Shown: positions 8,750-16,184 of the stretch, in pieces
Numbering within the stretch: position 1 is the stretch's first letter
Layout: each line of letters opens with the position of its first letter
Source: PALSA-1003 sp963791945
Lineage (GTDB): Bacteria; Pseudomonadota; Gammaproteobacteria; Burkholderiales; Casimicrobiaceae
DNA: 64,000 nucleotides
NCBI GenBank assembly: GCA_963791945.1
Contig: CAWBUD010000002.1
Span: 248,001-312,000, forward strand
Direction: 5' to 3'
Notes under the pieces: model-generated
The model's input: the letters and a program-made list of their open reading frames with translations, nothing else
The model's database searches: none
Told to the model about the DNA's origin: nothing
Program-made: the position numbers and the translations under genes

Positions 8750-9457
8750 ATGGCCGCGCCGCGCCGGTTTGCCCTCATCCCTGCGGCAGGCTCTGGCTTG
8801 CGCTTTGGCGGTGGGTTGCCGAAGCAGTACGCGCTGCTCGATGGCGTGCCTCTGCTGCGGCGCGCGATCGACGCGCTCAACGACTCGGTGGTGCTCGAAA
8901 CGGTGTTCGTCGTGCTCGCGCCAGGCGACAAGCTTTACGCGGAACGCATTGGGGCGGTCCGCGGCGTCGAAACGCTGTACTGCGGCGGATCGACGCGAGC
9001 CGAATCGGTAAGGAATGGTCTCGCCGCGCTTGGCCGCCACGCGAGGGCCGAGGACTGGGTGCTCGTGCACGATGCGGCGCGACCGTGCATCGACGTTGCC
9101 ACGCTGAACCGCCTTCTGCACGAGCTCGAGGAGGAGCCGGTCGGCGGCCTGCTCGCCATACCTCTGGCCGATGCGCTGAAACGCACGGAAAGCGGCGCGG
9201 GATTGCGCGCGGTGTCGACCGAGTCACGCGAGGGCCTGTGGTGCGCCCAGACGCCGCAGATGTTCCGCTACGCGATCCTCCAGCACGCTTTCCGCAACGC
9301 GGACTGCGCCCGCATGGTCGACGAGGCGCAAGCCGTCGAAGCGCTCGGCGTCAAGCCGAGGCTCGTCCTGGGGAATCCGGCCAACATCAAGGTGACCTAC
9401 GCCGAAGACGTGGCGCTGGCCGAAGCGATCCTGGCGCAGCGCCAGCCGCGGACATGA
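8750..9457 (+). CDS. ispD: 2-C-methyl-D-erythritol 4-phosphate cytidylyltransferase
   Basis: The 235-residue enzyme of the non-mevalonate isoprenoid pathway transfers CMP from CTP to methylerythritol phosphate. The nucleotide-binding start ALIPAAGSGLRFG with the following GLPKQYALLDG, the GGSTRAESVRNGL segment, WVLVHDAARPC, and VSTESREGLWCAQTPQMF match IspD throughout. Length is normal (E. coli 236). The ATG at 8750 lies just after the peptidase gene. The stop codon overlaps the ispF start in an ATGA, so the two consecutive pathway enzymes are translationally coupled. Confidence 0.95.
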   Translation: MAAPRRFALIPAAGSGLRFGGGLPKQYALLDGVPLLRRAIDALNDSVVLETVFVVLAPGDKLYAERIGAVRGVETLYCGGSTRAESVRNGLAALGRHARAEDWVLVHDAARPCIDVATLNRLLHELEEEPVGGLLAIPLADALKRTESGAGLRAVSTESREGLWCAQTPQMFRYAILQHAFRNADCARMVDEAQAVEALGVKPRLVLGNPANIKVTYAEDVALAEAILAQRQPRT

Positions 9458-9942
9458 GTCATCCAGCGGTGCGGGTCGGCAACGGGTTCGACGTGCACGC
9501 GCTGGTGCCTGGCCGCCGCCTGGTGCTGGGCGGCGTGACGATCCCTTCGGAGCGCGGTCTCGCCGGTCACTCCGATGCCGACGTTCTGCTGCATGCGATA
9601 GGCGACGCGATCCTCGGCGCGCTGGGCGCGGGCGACCTGGGCGCGCACTTTCCCGAAACCGATCCCGCGTATAAGGACGCCGACAGCCGTGTGCTGCTGC
9701 GCCGCGTCTGGCAGCAGGCGCGCGACGCGGGATACGTACTGGGCAACATCGACGCGACAGTGATCGCTCAGGCGCCGCGTCTTGCCCCGCACGTTGCGCG
9801 CATGGTCGCCAACGTGGCGGAGGATTGCGGCGCGCGCGCCGACCAGGTCAACGTCAAGGCGACGACGACGGAGCACCTCGGTTTTACGGGTCGCGGCGAA
9901 GGGATCGCCGCGCTGGCGAGCGTGTTGTTGGTGAAAGCGTAA
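9454..9942 (+). CDS. ispF: 2-C-methyl-D-erythritol 2,4-cyclodiphosphate synthase
   Basis: The 162-residue enzyme cyclises CDP-methylerythritol 2-phosphate with release of CMP. The metal-binding Asp-Val-His is in GNGFDVHALVPG near the N-terminus and the second metal ligand His is in LAGHSDADVLLHAIGDAILG. HFPETDPAYKDADS and KATTTEHLGFTGRGEGIAA are hallmark segments. It normally forms a cytoplasmic homotrimer with active sites at subunit interfaces. It begins at ATG 9454 inside the ispD stop. No clear terminator follows. The convergent envZ-like gene ends 121 bp downstream. Confidence 0.96.
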   Translation: MSHPAVRVGNGFDVHALVPGRRLVLGGVTIPSERGLAGHSDADVLLHAIGDAILGALGAGDLGAHFPETDPAYKDADSRVLLRRVWQQARDAGYVLGNIDATVIAQAPRLAPHVARMVANVAEDCGARADQVNVKATTTEHLGFTGRGEGIAALASVLLVKA

Positions 9943-10063
9943 CCGGCAACGAGCAACGCTCACGGCGGAAATCTGCCCGCTTGTGTGCGCAGCTCGCGAG
10001 ACCCGCGGGCACTCGGTACCCCACTCGCTTCCGCGGGTCACCGATCGCTGCTAGTCCAGGCCT

Positions 10064-11413
10064 CTATCCGACCGGCAACGTCACGCGCGCGGTCGTCCCG
10101 CCGCTGCTTCGAGGCAGCAGATCGAGCGTTCCGCCGTGCAGCCGGGCAATGCGTTCGACGATCGCCAGTCCGAGCCCCGCGCCTGAAGCGCCGCAGCGCG
10201 CTGGATCGCCGCGGGTGAAAGGACGCTTGAGATAGTCCACCTGATCGGGGCGGATGCCGGGTCCGTGATCCGTGACCTCGAGCACCAGCGCCCCGCCGCC
10301 GACGCGCGCCGCGATCTCCACGGGAGGCGCGCCGTGACGCAACGCATTGTCCACGAGATTGCCGACCATGCGCTCGAACGCCGTTGTGCGCAGAGCGACG
10401 CGCGGCAGCTTCTCCCGCAAGAAGCGCACATCGTGCCCGGCGCGCCGCTGCCGGTCGACCACCGTGGCGATGACGTCCCCGGGATCGGAGACTTCCGAGG
10501 CCGCGTTGTCCCCATCGCGCGCGAAATCGAGAAACTGGCTGATGATCCGGTCCATCTCCTCGATGTCGTCGACCATGCCCTGGCGGGCGCGATCGTCGGA
10601 GGTGCCGACCTCGATCCCAAGGCGCAGCCGGGCCAGCGGCGTGCGCAGGTCGTGCGAGACGCCGGCGAGGAGCACGGCACGATCCTGTTCGATCTGGCGC
10701 AGGTTCGAGATCATCTGGTTGAAGCCGCGGTTCAGGTTGACGATCTCCGACGGGCCGCTTTCAGGCAGCGGCGGCGGCGACTTGCCTTCTCCGACTCGTG
10801 CGACTGCGGCGTTGAGCACGCGCAACGGTCGCGCCAGATAGCGGGCGAAGGCATAGGCGCTCGGGAGCAGAACCACAAGGATGACGATACTCCATTCCAG
10901 CGCGCGAGACGGCGCGTCTTCCGAGGGCCGCGGCGGCAGCGGAAACCCCGCCCAGTACACGCGCTGACCCGCGACGAGCTTGATCCACAGGAGCTGCAAG
11001 CGCGGCTGGATGCGAAGCTCCGTCTGAGGGCCGAGCTCGGCCTTCAGCCGCTGCTCGAGCTCGACCAGCAGCGGACTGCCCGGCGCTACGCCAAAGCGTC
11101 GCTCCGGATCGAAACCGATCCGCCGCTCGGGATCCGTACCGGTCCGGCGCTCCTGCTCGGGAACGATGCGTGCGTGATAGGCCTCCCCGAACTTGGTGAG
11201 CGTCTCATCGGCTGCGCCGGTATCGCTCGAAGCGAGCGCAGCTCGCAGCGATCTTAGCTCGACCAGCTTGGTGTCGCCGAACTGCCGGGCGATGAGCGCC
11301 GCTCGATCCTGACGGAACAGGTAGATGGCTGCCGCCTGACTGACGAGGATCACCGCCAGCAGCAGCAAGGCGAGGCGCCCGAACAGCGAGCGCGGCCAAA
11401 GGGGAAGGCTCAA
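10064..11413 (-). CDS. envZ: EnvZ-like sensor histidine kinase
   Basis: The 449-residue inner-membrane kinase has a first transmembrane segment at about residues 13-32, a periplasmic domain of roughly 130 residues, and a second transmembrane segment near 175-193 (SIVILVVLLPSAYAFA). A HAMP linker, a HisKA domain with phospho-accepting His253 in GVSHDLRTPLARLRL, and a HATPase domain (NLVDNALRHG, DHGPGIRPD, GAGLGLAIVERI) follow. It should phosphorylate the OmpR-type regulator encoded immediately upstream; the genes overlap by 4 bases. The periplasmic domain contains three tandem 8-residue repeats not expected in standard EnvZ. Assignment to EnvZ rests on the partner being clearly OmpR. Confidence 0.88.
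   Translation of the reverse strand: MSLPLWPRSLFGRLALLLLAVILVSQAAAIYLFRQDRAALIARQFGDTKLVELRSLRAALASSDTGAADETLTKFGEAYHARIVPEQERRTGTDPERRIGFDPERRFGVAPGSPLLVELEQRLKAELGPQTELRIQPRLQLLWIKLVAGQRVYWAGFPLPPRPSEDAPSRALEWSIVILVVLLPSAYAFARYLARPLRVLNAAVARVGEGKSPPPLPESGPSEIVNLNRGFNQMISNLRQIEQDRAVLLAGVSHDLRTPLARLRLGIEVGTSDDRARQGMVDDIEEMDRIISQFLDFARDGDNAASEVSDPGDVIATVVDRQRRAGHDVRFLREKLPRVALRTTAFERMVGNLVDNALRHGAPPVEIAARVGGGALVLEVTDHGPGIRPDQVDYLKRPFTRGDPARCGASGAGLGLAIVERIARLHGGTLDLLPRSSGGTTARVTLPVG
11081..11152 (-). repeat. Three tandem 24-bp units encoding 8-residue repeats in the sensor kinase periplasmic domain
   Basis: Reading the minus strand, units at 11152-11129, 11128-11105 and 11104-11081 encode ERRTGTDP, ERRIGFDP and ERRFGVAP (residues 88-111 of the kinase). 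The codons are partly diverged, so the array is probably not freshly amplified. The charged repeat lies in the part of the sensor that would face the periplasm. Confidence 0.85.
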
Positions 11414-12144
11414 GCACCTGCCTCGCTTGGCGCGGCGGCTTCATCGGGCACGAACACATAGCCGAAGCCCCACACGGTCTGAATGTAACGCGGAATCGAA
11501 GGGTCGGGCTCGACCAGTTTGCGCAGCCGCGAGATCTGCACGTCGATCGCCCGGTCGAATACATCATGATCACGCCCTCGCGCCAGCAGCATCAGCTTCT
11601 CCCGTGCGAGCGGCTGCCGGGGATGCGTGACCAACACTTTGAGCAGGCTGAACTCGCCCGTCGTCAGGGCGATGGGGGCGTCGCCGCGCACGAGCGTGCG
11701 GGTGGCGAGGTCGAGCAGGTACGGGCCGAAGGCGATCTTGCCTTCGGCCGAGGGCGCGCCTGGGGCCTCGGTGTGCCGACGCAGCACCGCATGGATGCGC
11801 GCGACCAGCTCGCGCGGATTGAACGGCTTGGGCAGATAGTCGTCGGCGCCCATCTCGAGACCGACGATGCGGTCGATGTCCTCGCCCTTCGCTGTCAGCA
11901 TGATGATAGGCACGCTCTCGCCGGCGCCTCGCAGCCGCCGGCACACAGCCAGCCCGTCTTCGCCGGGCAGCATCAGGTCGAGCACCAGAAGATGAGGCGG
12001 ATCGCGTTGAAGGCGCTTGTCAATGTCACGCGCATCGGCGAGGGTCTGCACCTGAAAGCCTTGTTCGCTCAAATATCGCGCGAGCAGTTCGCGCAGACGG
12101 GGATCGTCGTCGACGACCAGAATCTTCGGGTTGCCTTGCTTCAT
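11410..12144 (-). CDS. ompR: OmpR-type two-component response regulator
   Basis: The 244-residue protein has a receiver domain (acidic pocket VVDDDPR, phospho-accepting Asp56 in LLVLDLMLPGEDGL, Lys in YLPKPFNPREL) and a winged-helix DNA-binding domain. The latter ends RAIDVQISRLRKLVE and RYIQTVWGFGYVFVPD, near-diagnostic for OmpR of proteobacteria. It is transcribed ahead of the envZ-like kinase with a 4-base overlap. The 282 bp between it and the divergent Spy-like gene contain TTGTAACG-type boxes resembling OmpR half-sites, suggesting autoregulation and control of that neighbour. Confidence 0.93.
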   Translation of the reverse strand: MKQGNPKILVVDDDPRLRELLARYLSEQGFQVQTLADARDIDKRLQRDPPHLLVLDLMLPGEDGLAVCRRLRGAGESVPIIMLTAKGEDIDRIVGLEMGADDYLPKPFNPRELVARIHAVLRRHTEAPGAPSAEGKIAFGPYLLDLATRTLVRGDAPIALTTGEFSLLKVLVTHPRQPLAREKLMLLARGRDHDVFDRAIDVQISRLRKLVEPDPSIPRYIQTVWGFGYVFVPDEAAAPSEAGA

Positions 12145-12186
12145 GGCATCATCGTAGAGCGCGGAATCATCGCGGCGGACCAGGGA

Positions 12187-12313
12187 TTGTCACGAATTGT
12201 AACGTCTGTCGTCCAGGGCAACGATTCGTTACACGAAGCCGAAACGCAGCGAAATGACGCGGCATCCGTCAGAGCTCATTCCACCGTGAGGGCACGCGCA
12301 ACAAAGCGTTACC
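12187..12313. promoter_or_regulatory. Putative OmpR-like operator boxes between ompR and the Spy-like gene
   Basis: Two direct copies, TTGTCACG (12187-12194) and TTGTAACG (12197-12204), are spaced exactly 10 bp apart, one helical turn. Inverted copies follow as CGTTACAC (12227-12234) and CGTTACC (12307-12313). OmpR-family regulators bind paired direct half-sites about 10 bp apart, and E. coli OmpR sites contain TTGTAACAT or GTTACAT. The region separates the regulator gene from a divergent periplasmic stress-type gene. The binding itself is inferred. Confidence 0.5.
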
Positions 12314-12426
12314 GACCGTGTCGGGCGAGCAATGATTGCGCAACACCTGGCGCGGAGACTCGTCGACGTCGGCTTCAGGCGCCCGTTGTGACCGAAGCCC
12401 GGATCACCGAACGAAAGGAAATACTC

Positions 12427-12891
12427 ATGAAACGCATGTTTGTCGCGGCTCTCTTGGGCTTCGCCGTCGGCACTGCCGGTCTGCCCGCTTCGGCACAGCC
12501 GATGTACGACGGAGGTCCGCTCGAGATGCTGGGCGCGCTGGGAGCCCAGCTCAACCTCAACACCTCGCAGCAACAGCAGTGGGACAACGCGGTCGCTCTG
12601 AGCGCGAACGCGCGCAACGCGATTCGCGCGAGCTTCCAGCAGCGCCGCGCCGCGCTGCAGACCGAGCTTGTCAAACCAGAACCGGACTTCGCCTCCATCG
12701 CCGCGGCGACGGACGCCGCACACGACCAGTTGGCGACGCTGCACAGGCAGGCGCGCGACGCATGGCTCGCTCTGTATGCCACCTTCACTCCCGAGCAGAA
12801 GACGATCGCACGCGACGCAATCAAGGCGAAGATCGAGCAGATGCAGGCGCGGCGCGCGGCACACCGGCGCGGGTCCGCGGCGACAAGCTGA
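12427..12891 (+). CDS. Spy/CpxP-like periplasmic protein
   Basis: The 154-residue protein has a clear Sec signal peptide (MKRMFVAALLGFAVGTAGLP, cleavage after ASA near residue 23). The mature part is helical, with LNLNTSQQQQW and TFTPEQKTIARD corresponding to the two LTxxQ-type motifs of the Spy/CpxP family, and with an Arg/Ala-rich tail. Such proteins act as small ATP-independent periplasmic chaperones or feedback sensors of envelope stress systems. ATG 12427 follows a GAAAGGA ribosome site. The divergent OmpR-type regulator and the boxes between suggest control by that system. A strong intrinsic terminator lies 57 bp downstream. Confidence 0.8.
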   Translation: MKRMFVAALLGFAVGTAGLPASAQPMYDGGPLEMLGALGAQLNLNTSQQQQWDNAVALSANARNAIRASFQQRRAALQTELVKPEPDFASIAAATDAAHDQLATLHRQARDAWLALYATFTPEQKTIARDAIKAKIEQMQARRAAHRRGSAATS

Positions 12892-12947
12892 GGCGCGCGC
12901 GGCGCGTCGTCTTTTGTCCTCCTAGTCGGCTCTCCGGCCGGCGGTCC

Positions 12948-12982
12948 GGCCCGGCAGACATTTCGCCGGGCCTTCTTTTTTC
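12948..12982 (+). terminator. Rho-independent terminator of the Spy-like gene
   Basis: A perfect 8-bp G/C stem GGCCCGGC (12948-12955) / GCCGGGCC (12965-12972) with a 9-base loop is followed by TTCTTTTTT. Confidence 0.9.
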
Positions 12983-13001
12983 GCTGGCCCCACGAAGGGG
13001 C

Positions 13002-13029
13002 TTGCATGGCGCCGGCGGAGCGATATAAT
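13002..13029 (+). promoter_or_regulatory. Sigma70-like promoter for the candidate small RNA
   Basis: A perfect -10 TATAAT at 13024-13029 is preceded, after 16 bp, by TTGCAT (13002-13007) as a weak -35. No protein-coding start follows; the next strong signal is the terminator at 13174. Confidence 0.55.
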
Positions 13030-13035
13030 CCATTT

Positions 13036-13202
13036 GTCATAAACAGCGTGTATTCCTTCAGCTGATCCCAACGCTTCGCCGCCGATACCCATAAGGTCGG
13101 CGGCGGCCGCAGAATCCAGACCGGGTTTACCCCCCCGACCCTAACCGGTCATCCCGAACTCGGTCTGTCCTCCGGCGCCCCTTCCAGGGGCGCCCTTTTT
13201 TC
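13036..13202 (+). ncRNA. Candidate structured small RNA, about 165 nt, no family recognised
   Basis: The stretch starts about 7 bases after a TATAAT box and ends at an intrinsic terminator, and holds no convincing reading frame. It can form a perfect 9-bp hairpin CGCCGCCGA (13077-13085) / TCGGCGGCG (13097-13105). It then has two mutually exclusive pairings: GACCGG (13119-13124) with CCGGTC (13145-13150), or CAGACCG (13117-13123) with CGGTCTG (13161-13167). Length is in the 6S RNA range, but I do not recognise 6S, SRP RNA, tmRNA or RNase P sequence, and a 5S-like CATCCCGAACTCGG stretch appears fortuitous. It could also be the leader of a lost gene. Confidence 0.45.
13174..13202 (+). terminator. 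Rho-independent terminator closing the candidate small RNA
   Basis: A perfect 8-bp stem GGCGCCCC (13174-13181) / GGGGCGCC (13187-13194) with a 5-base loop is followed by C and a run of seven T. Confidence 0.9.
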
Positions 13203-13227
13203 ACCCTCGAGGCAGCCGCTATCGGTA

Positions 13228-13350
13228 GCAAAGCCTGCATTAAAATTAGAATAACCTGCATTATTTCAAATAGATGAACCACAATCTTGAGATTCAAATT
13301 GCATAAAACCATGCGAAGTTCGAGAAAAAAGTGCAAAGATGAATCCATAC
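13228..13350. other. AT-rich island with 21-bp spaced direct repeats
   Basis: The sequence between the small-RNA terminator and the 3' end of the hybrid kinase is markedly A+T-rich compared with the rest of the window. It contains CCTGCATTA twice, at 13234-13242 and 13255-13263, a 21-bp period (two helical turns). No reading frame is convincing. It may be a binding site, a foreign remnant or a relaxed spacer. Confidence 0.5.
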
Positions 13351-13391
13351 GCCTGAACGATGATTGACGGTCCCTGTGCGGCCGTACAGGA

Positions 13392-15233
13392 TCAACCGCA
13401 GCCGGTTGCAGCGGCAAAAGCGGAAACGTCTTCGCTCGGGCCGTCTATCGCGGGGACTGCGCGCGGCGCAGAAAGCCGGCAAGCGTGCGCCTTCAGCTCT
13501 TCAGGGAGGACCGGCTTGAGCAGGAAGTCCATGCCGGATCGCCGCAGTGTATCGAGCGTTGCTGCCGAGGAGTCGCCGCTGATCAGCAGCGCCGGAATCG
13601 GCAGGCCGAGCTCGTGACGCAGACGCGCGACGACCTCGGTGCCGAATTCGTCGTGTGCGATACGGTAGTCCGCGATGATGAGATCGGGATAGGCCTGCGC
13701 CTCCCCCAGCGCCGCCAGCATGGCCTCGCACGACGTCGCGCCGATCACCGTCGCGCCCCACGCACCCAGCAGCGCGTGCATGCCCTGGAGGACGATCTCC
13801 TGGTCGTCGACGACTGCGACGCATGCGCCCGCCAGTGGCGTTCCGGGCATGGCGCACGTTCCCACCGGAACGCTCGACGGGACGGCCGGCTGAGCCCGCG
13901 GCACCTCGATGCTGAAGCGCGAGCCCTTCCCGGGTTCCGATCTCACGAGCACCGGATGGTCCAGCAGCGTCGCGAGCCGACGGATGATCGCCAATCCCAG
14001 GCCCATGCCCTTGCCGCCCCGCGCAGCCGGGCTGCCGATCTGATAGAACTCTTCGAAGATACGTTTCCTTTCGGCGGCCGGAATGCCGAGCCCTGAGTCC
14101 CATGCCTCGAGTAGCAGCCGGCCGGCGCGGCGCCTGGCACCGATCACCACGCCTCCGCGCTCGGTGTAACGCACCGCATTCGACGCGAGGTTCGCGAGAA
14201 TGCGCTCGAGAAGCACCGGATCGCTCTCGACCCAAGCGCGTGTAGGCACGACGGTCAAGCGAATGCCCTTGGCCGACGCCAGCGGCGCGAACTCGCGCGC
14301 GAGCCGCTCGAACACCGGGCCGAGCGGGAAATCGGTGCGTCTCGGAGCGATCGCTCCGGCGTCGAGCTTCGAGATGTCCATGAGCGCGCTGAAGAGCCGT
14401 TCCAGCGCTTCTACCGAGGCATTGATGCTGCTCACCAGGTGCCTTACCTGTGCATCCTGTGCGCGAGCGGACAGCGCTGCGGCAAAAAGTCCCATCGCGT
14501 GCAGCGGCTGACGCAGATCGTGGCTCGCGGCCGCGAGGAACTGCGTCTTGCCGCGGTTCGCGGCCTCGGCGGTCGCCCGCGCCCGATCGGCCGCCGCGGT
14601 CTGCGCCTGGAGCTCGTCGATAAGATCGATATTCTCGTAGCGCATGGCGAGCGACTGCGCCATGAGGTTGTTCAGGTTGTGGCCGAAGCGCAGGATGAAG
14701 CAGAGCACGACCGAGAGAACCGCGGCTATGAATGCGTGCAGCGTGTCGCCTTCCAGTGCGACTCGCATGATGAGTGGCGTCAGCGCGGGAAGGGCGAATC
14801 CATACATCGTCGGCTTGTACACCGAAGTCAGGTTGATGCCGCCCATGATGACGCCGAAGAGGCAGACGATGAGCAACGCCTGATGGCCGATGTCGCCCGT
14901 CGCGAACCAGAGCACTCCGGCGGCTCCCCACAGCGCGCCGGCTATGCCCGACCCGACCGTCCATGCGCGGCCCCAGCGCTCGCAATCCTCAAGCTGCGGC
15001 GAAGCCGCCCGGTAGCGTCGAACCAGTTGGTACCGCCACGCCTGATTGAGGAGAATTGCGGCGAGCCAGGCCGCAAGCTGGCCGTGCGGAGCAACGTTCC
15101 ACATCACGACGCACAGGATCAGCCCGCCGAGGGTCATCGACGAGGTGGTGCGTCCCCACTGCCCGAACAGCGTCGCGACCTGCTCCGCGCGGGCGCGCCG
15201 CGCTGCGAGCGAATCGCGCGCGGCCGTCGGCAT
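13392..15233 (-). CDS. Hybrid sensor histidine kinase with C-terminal receiver domain
   Basis: The 613-residue membrane protein has about six hydrophobic segments in its first 190 residues (for example MTLGGLILCVVMWNVA, ALLIVCLFGVIMGGIN, AAVLSVVLCFILRFG) and a coiled linker. The HisKA domain has its phospho-accepting His in AAASHDLRQPLHAMG near residue 237. The HATPase domain has NLASNAVRYTERGG and GKGMGLGLAIIRRLA. The receiver domain has VAVVDDQEIV and the Asp in LIIADYRIAHDEFG near 520. It lacks a periplasmic sensor domain and probably senses through its membrane part. It lies 17 bp after the LuxR-type regulator gene and is co-transcribed with it. The signal is unknown. Confidence 0.9.
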   Translation of the reverse strand: MPTAARDSLAARRARAEQVATLFGQWGRTTSSMTLGGLILCVVMWNVAPHGQLAAWLAAILLNQAWRYQLVRRYRAASPQLEDCERWGRAWTVGSGIAGALWGAAGVLWFATGDIGHQALLIVCLFGVIMGGINLTSVYKPTMYGFALPALTPLIMRVALEGDTLHAFIAAVLSVVLCFILRFGHNLNNLMAQSLAMRYENIDLIDELQAQTAAADRARATAEAANRGKTQFLAAASHDLRQPLHAMGLFAAALSARAQDAQVRHLVSSINASVEALERLFSALMDISKLDAGAIAPRRTDFPLGPVFERLAREFAPLASAKGIRLTVVPTRAWVESDPVLLERILANLASNAVRYTERGGVVIGARRRAGRLLLEAWDSGLGIPAAERKRIFEEFYQIGSPAARGGKGMGLGLAIIRRLATLLDHPVLVRSEPGKGSRFSIEVPRAQPAVPSSVPVGTCAMPGTPLAGACVAVVDDQEIVLQGMHALLGAWGATVIGATSCEAMLAALGEAQAYPDLIIADYRIAHDEFGTEVVARLRHELGLPIPALLISGDSSAATLDTLRRSGMDFLLKPVLPEELKAHACRLSAPRAVPAIDGPSEDVSAFAAATGCG

Positions 15234-15250
15234 GATCGGGGCTCGGCGGA

Positions 15251-15907
15251 TCAGCGGGTGCGCGCGATGGGCGCATCGAGACGCACGCCGCGGCGCGCGA
15301 GCTCGATGACGACCTGCGTACGATTGCGCACGTTCAGAGCCCGCAGGATGGCGCTGACGTGCACCTTGACCGTTCCTTCGGAGAGCTTCAGGTCGCGGCA
15401 GATGAGCTTGTTCGGCTTCCCCTGCACGAGCAGCTTGAGCACGTCGGCCTGGCGCAGCGTCAGGCCGAGCTGCTCGGGGCGCGTAACGCTCATGCGCGGC
15501 CGGACGCTCGCGGAGCGCGCCTGTTCATTCGGTACATAAACGCCACCGGCCAGCACGAGCTGCAGCGCTTCGAGCAGCACCCGCGTATTTGCGGTCTTGG
15601 GTATGAAACCCATCGCGCCGAGGTCGAGCGCGCGTTCCACCGTGTCGCGATCGTGGGTCGCGGACAGAACGAGCACCGGCATGCCCGGCCATTCGCGGCG
15701 AAGCTCGGCGAGCAACTCGAACCCGTCGCAGCCGGGCAGCGCGAGATCGAGTAGGATGAGATCGGTGTCGGGCTCGCGGGAAAGCGCCGCATGTGCTTCG
15801 GAGGCATCCTGCGCCTCGACGAATTCAAGCGTCGGATCGAGCGCCGAGAGAACGTGTCGCAGCGCTTCCTGAATCAGCGGATGATCGTCGACGACGAGGA
15901 TCTTCAT
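15251..15907 (-). CDS. LuxR/NarL-family response regulator
   Basis: The 218-residue protein has a receiver domain (MKILVVDDHPLIQEAL, Asp54 in LILLDLALPGCDG, Lys in GFIPKTANTRV) and a C-terminal LuxR-type helix-turn-helix (LTLRQADVLKLLVQGKPNK, EGTVKVHVSAILRALNV). The ATG at 15907 follows AAAGGGGGA; an upstream in-frame ATG at 15961 lies in the promoter zone and is less likely. It is the first gene of an operon with the hybrid kinase, which should relay phosphate to it. Target genes are unknown; the secreted MsrB gene is divergent 277 bp away. Confidence 0.92.
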   Translation of the reverse strand: MKILVVDDHPLIQEALRHVLSALDPTLEFVEAQDASEAHAALSREPDTDLILLDLALPGCDGFELLAELRREWPGMPVLVLSATHDRDTVERALDLGAMGFIPKTANTRVLLEALQLVLAGGVYVPNEQARSASVRPRMSVTRPEQLGLTLRQADVLKLLVQGKPNKLICRDLKLSEGTVKVHVSAILRALNVRNRTQVVIELARRGVRLDAPIARTR

Positions 15908-15963
15908 CGCTCCCCCTTTGCGTGAGATGAAGATTGGCGCCCTGTGCCGGGCCTGCGACACTT

Positions 15964-15991
15964 ACTGTATGCTGACAAGCCGAGGTGTCAA
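15964..15991 (-). promoter_or_regulatory. Sigma70-type promoter for the LuxR regulator / hybrid kinase operon
   Basis: On the minus strand a perfect -35 TTGACA (15991-15986) and a -10 TACAGT (15969-15964) are separated by 16 bp. The predicted transcript would start near 15957, about 50 nt before the ATG. Confidence 0.65.
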
Positions 15992-16184
15992 CTGTACAAA
16001 GCTACAGGCGCGGACCGCGGTGCGATGCGAGTCCGGCGTGTGCGCGGGCAAAGCGACGGTGGATCAGCGATTTGTGGCGAAGACTTCGCGTAACCGCGAA
16101 GCGTAAGGAGATCGACCCGATCGCCGACCAACACAGCGGGAACCCCCGCCGTCGTTTCGAGTCGAGAGCCAAAGGAGAACCCCA

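Noticed and set aside
13150..13165. CATCCCGAACTCGG resembling the conserved loop of 5S rRNA
   Set aside because: The surrounding bases do not pair into the 5S helices and the unit length and ends do not fit 5S rRNA.
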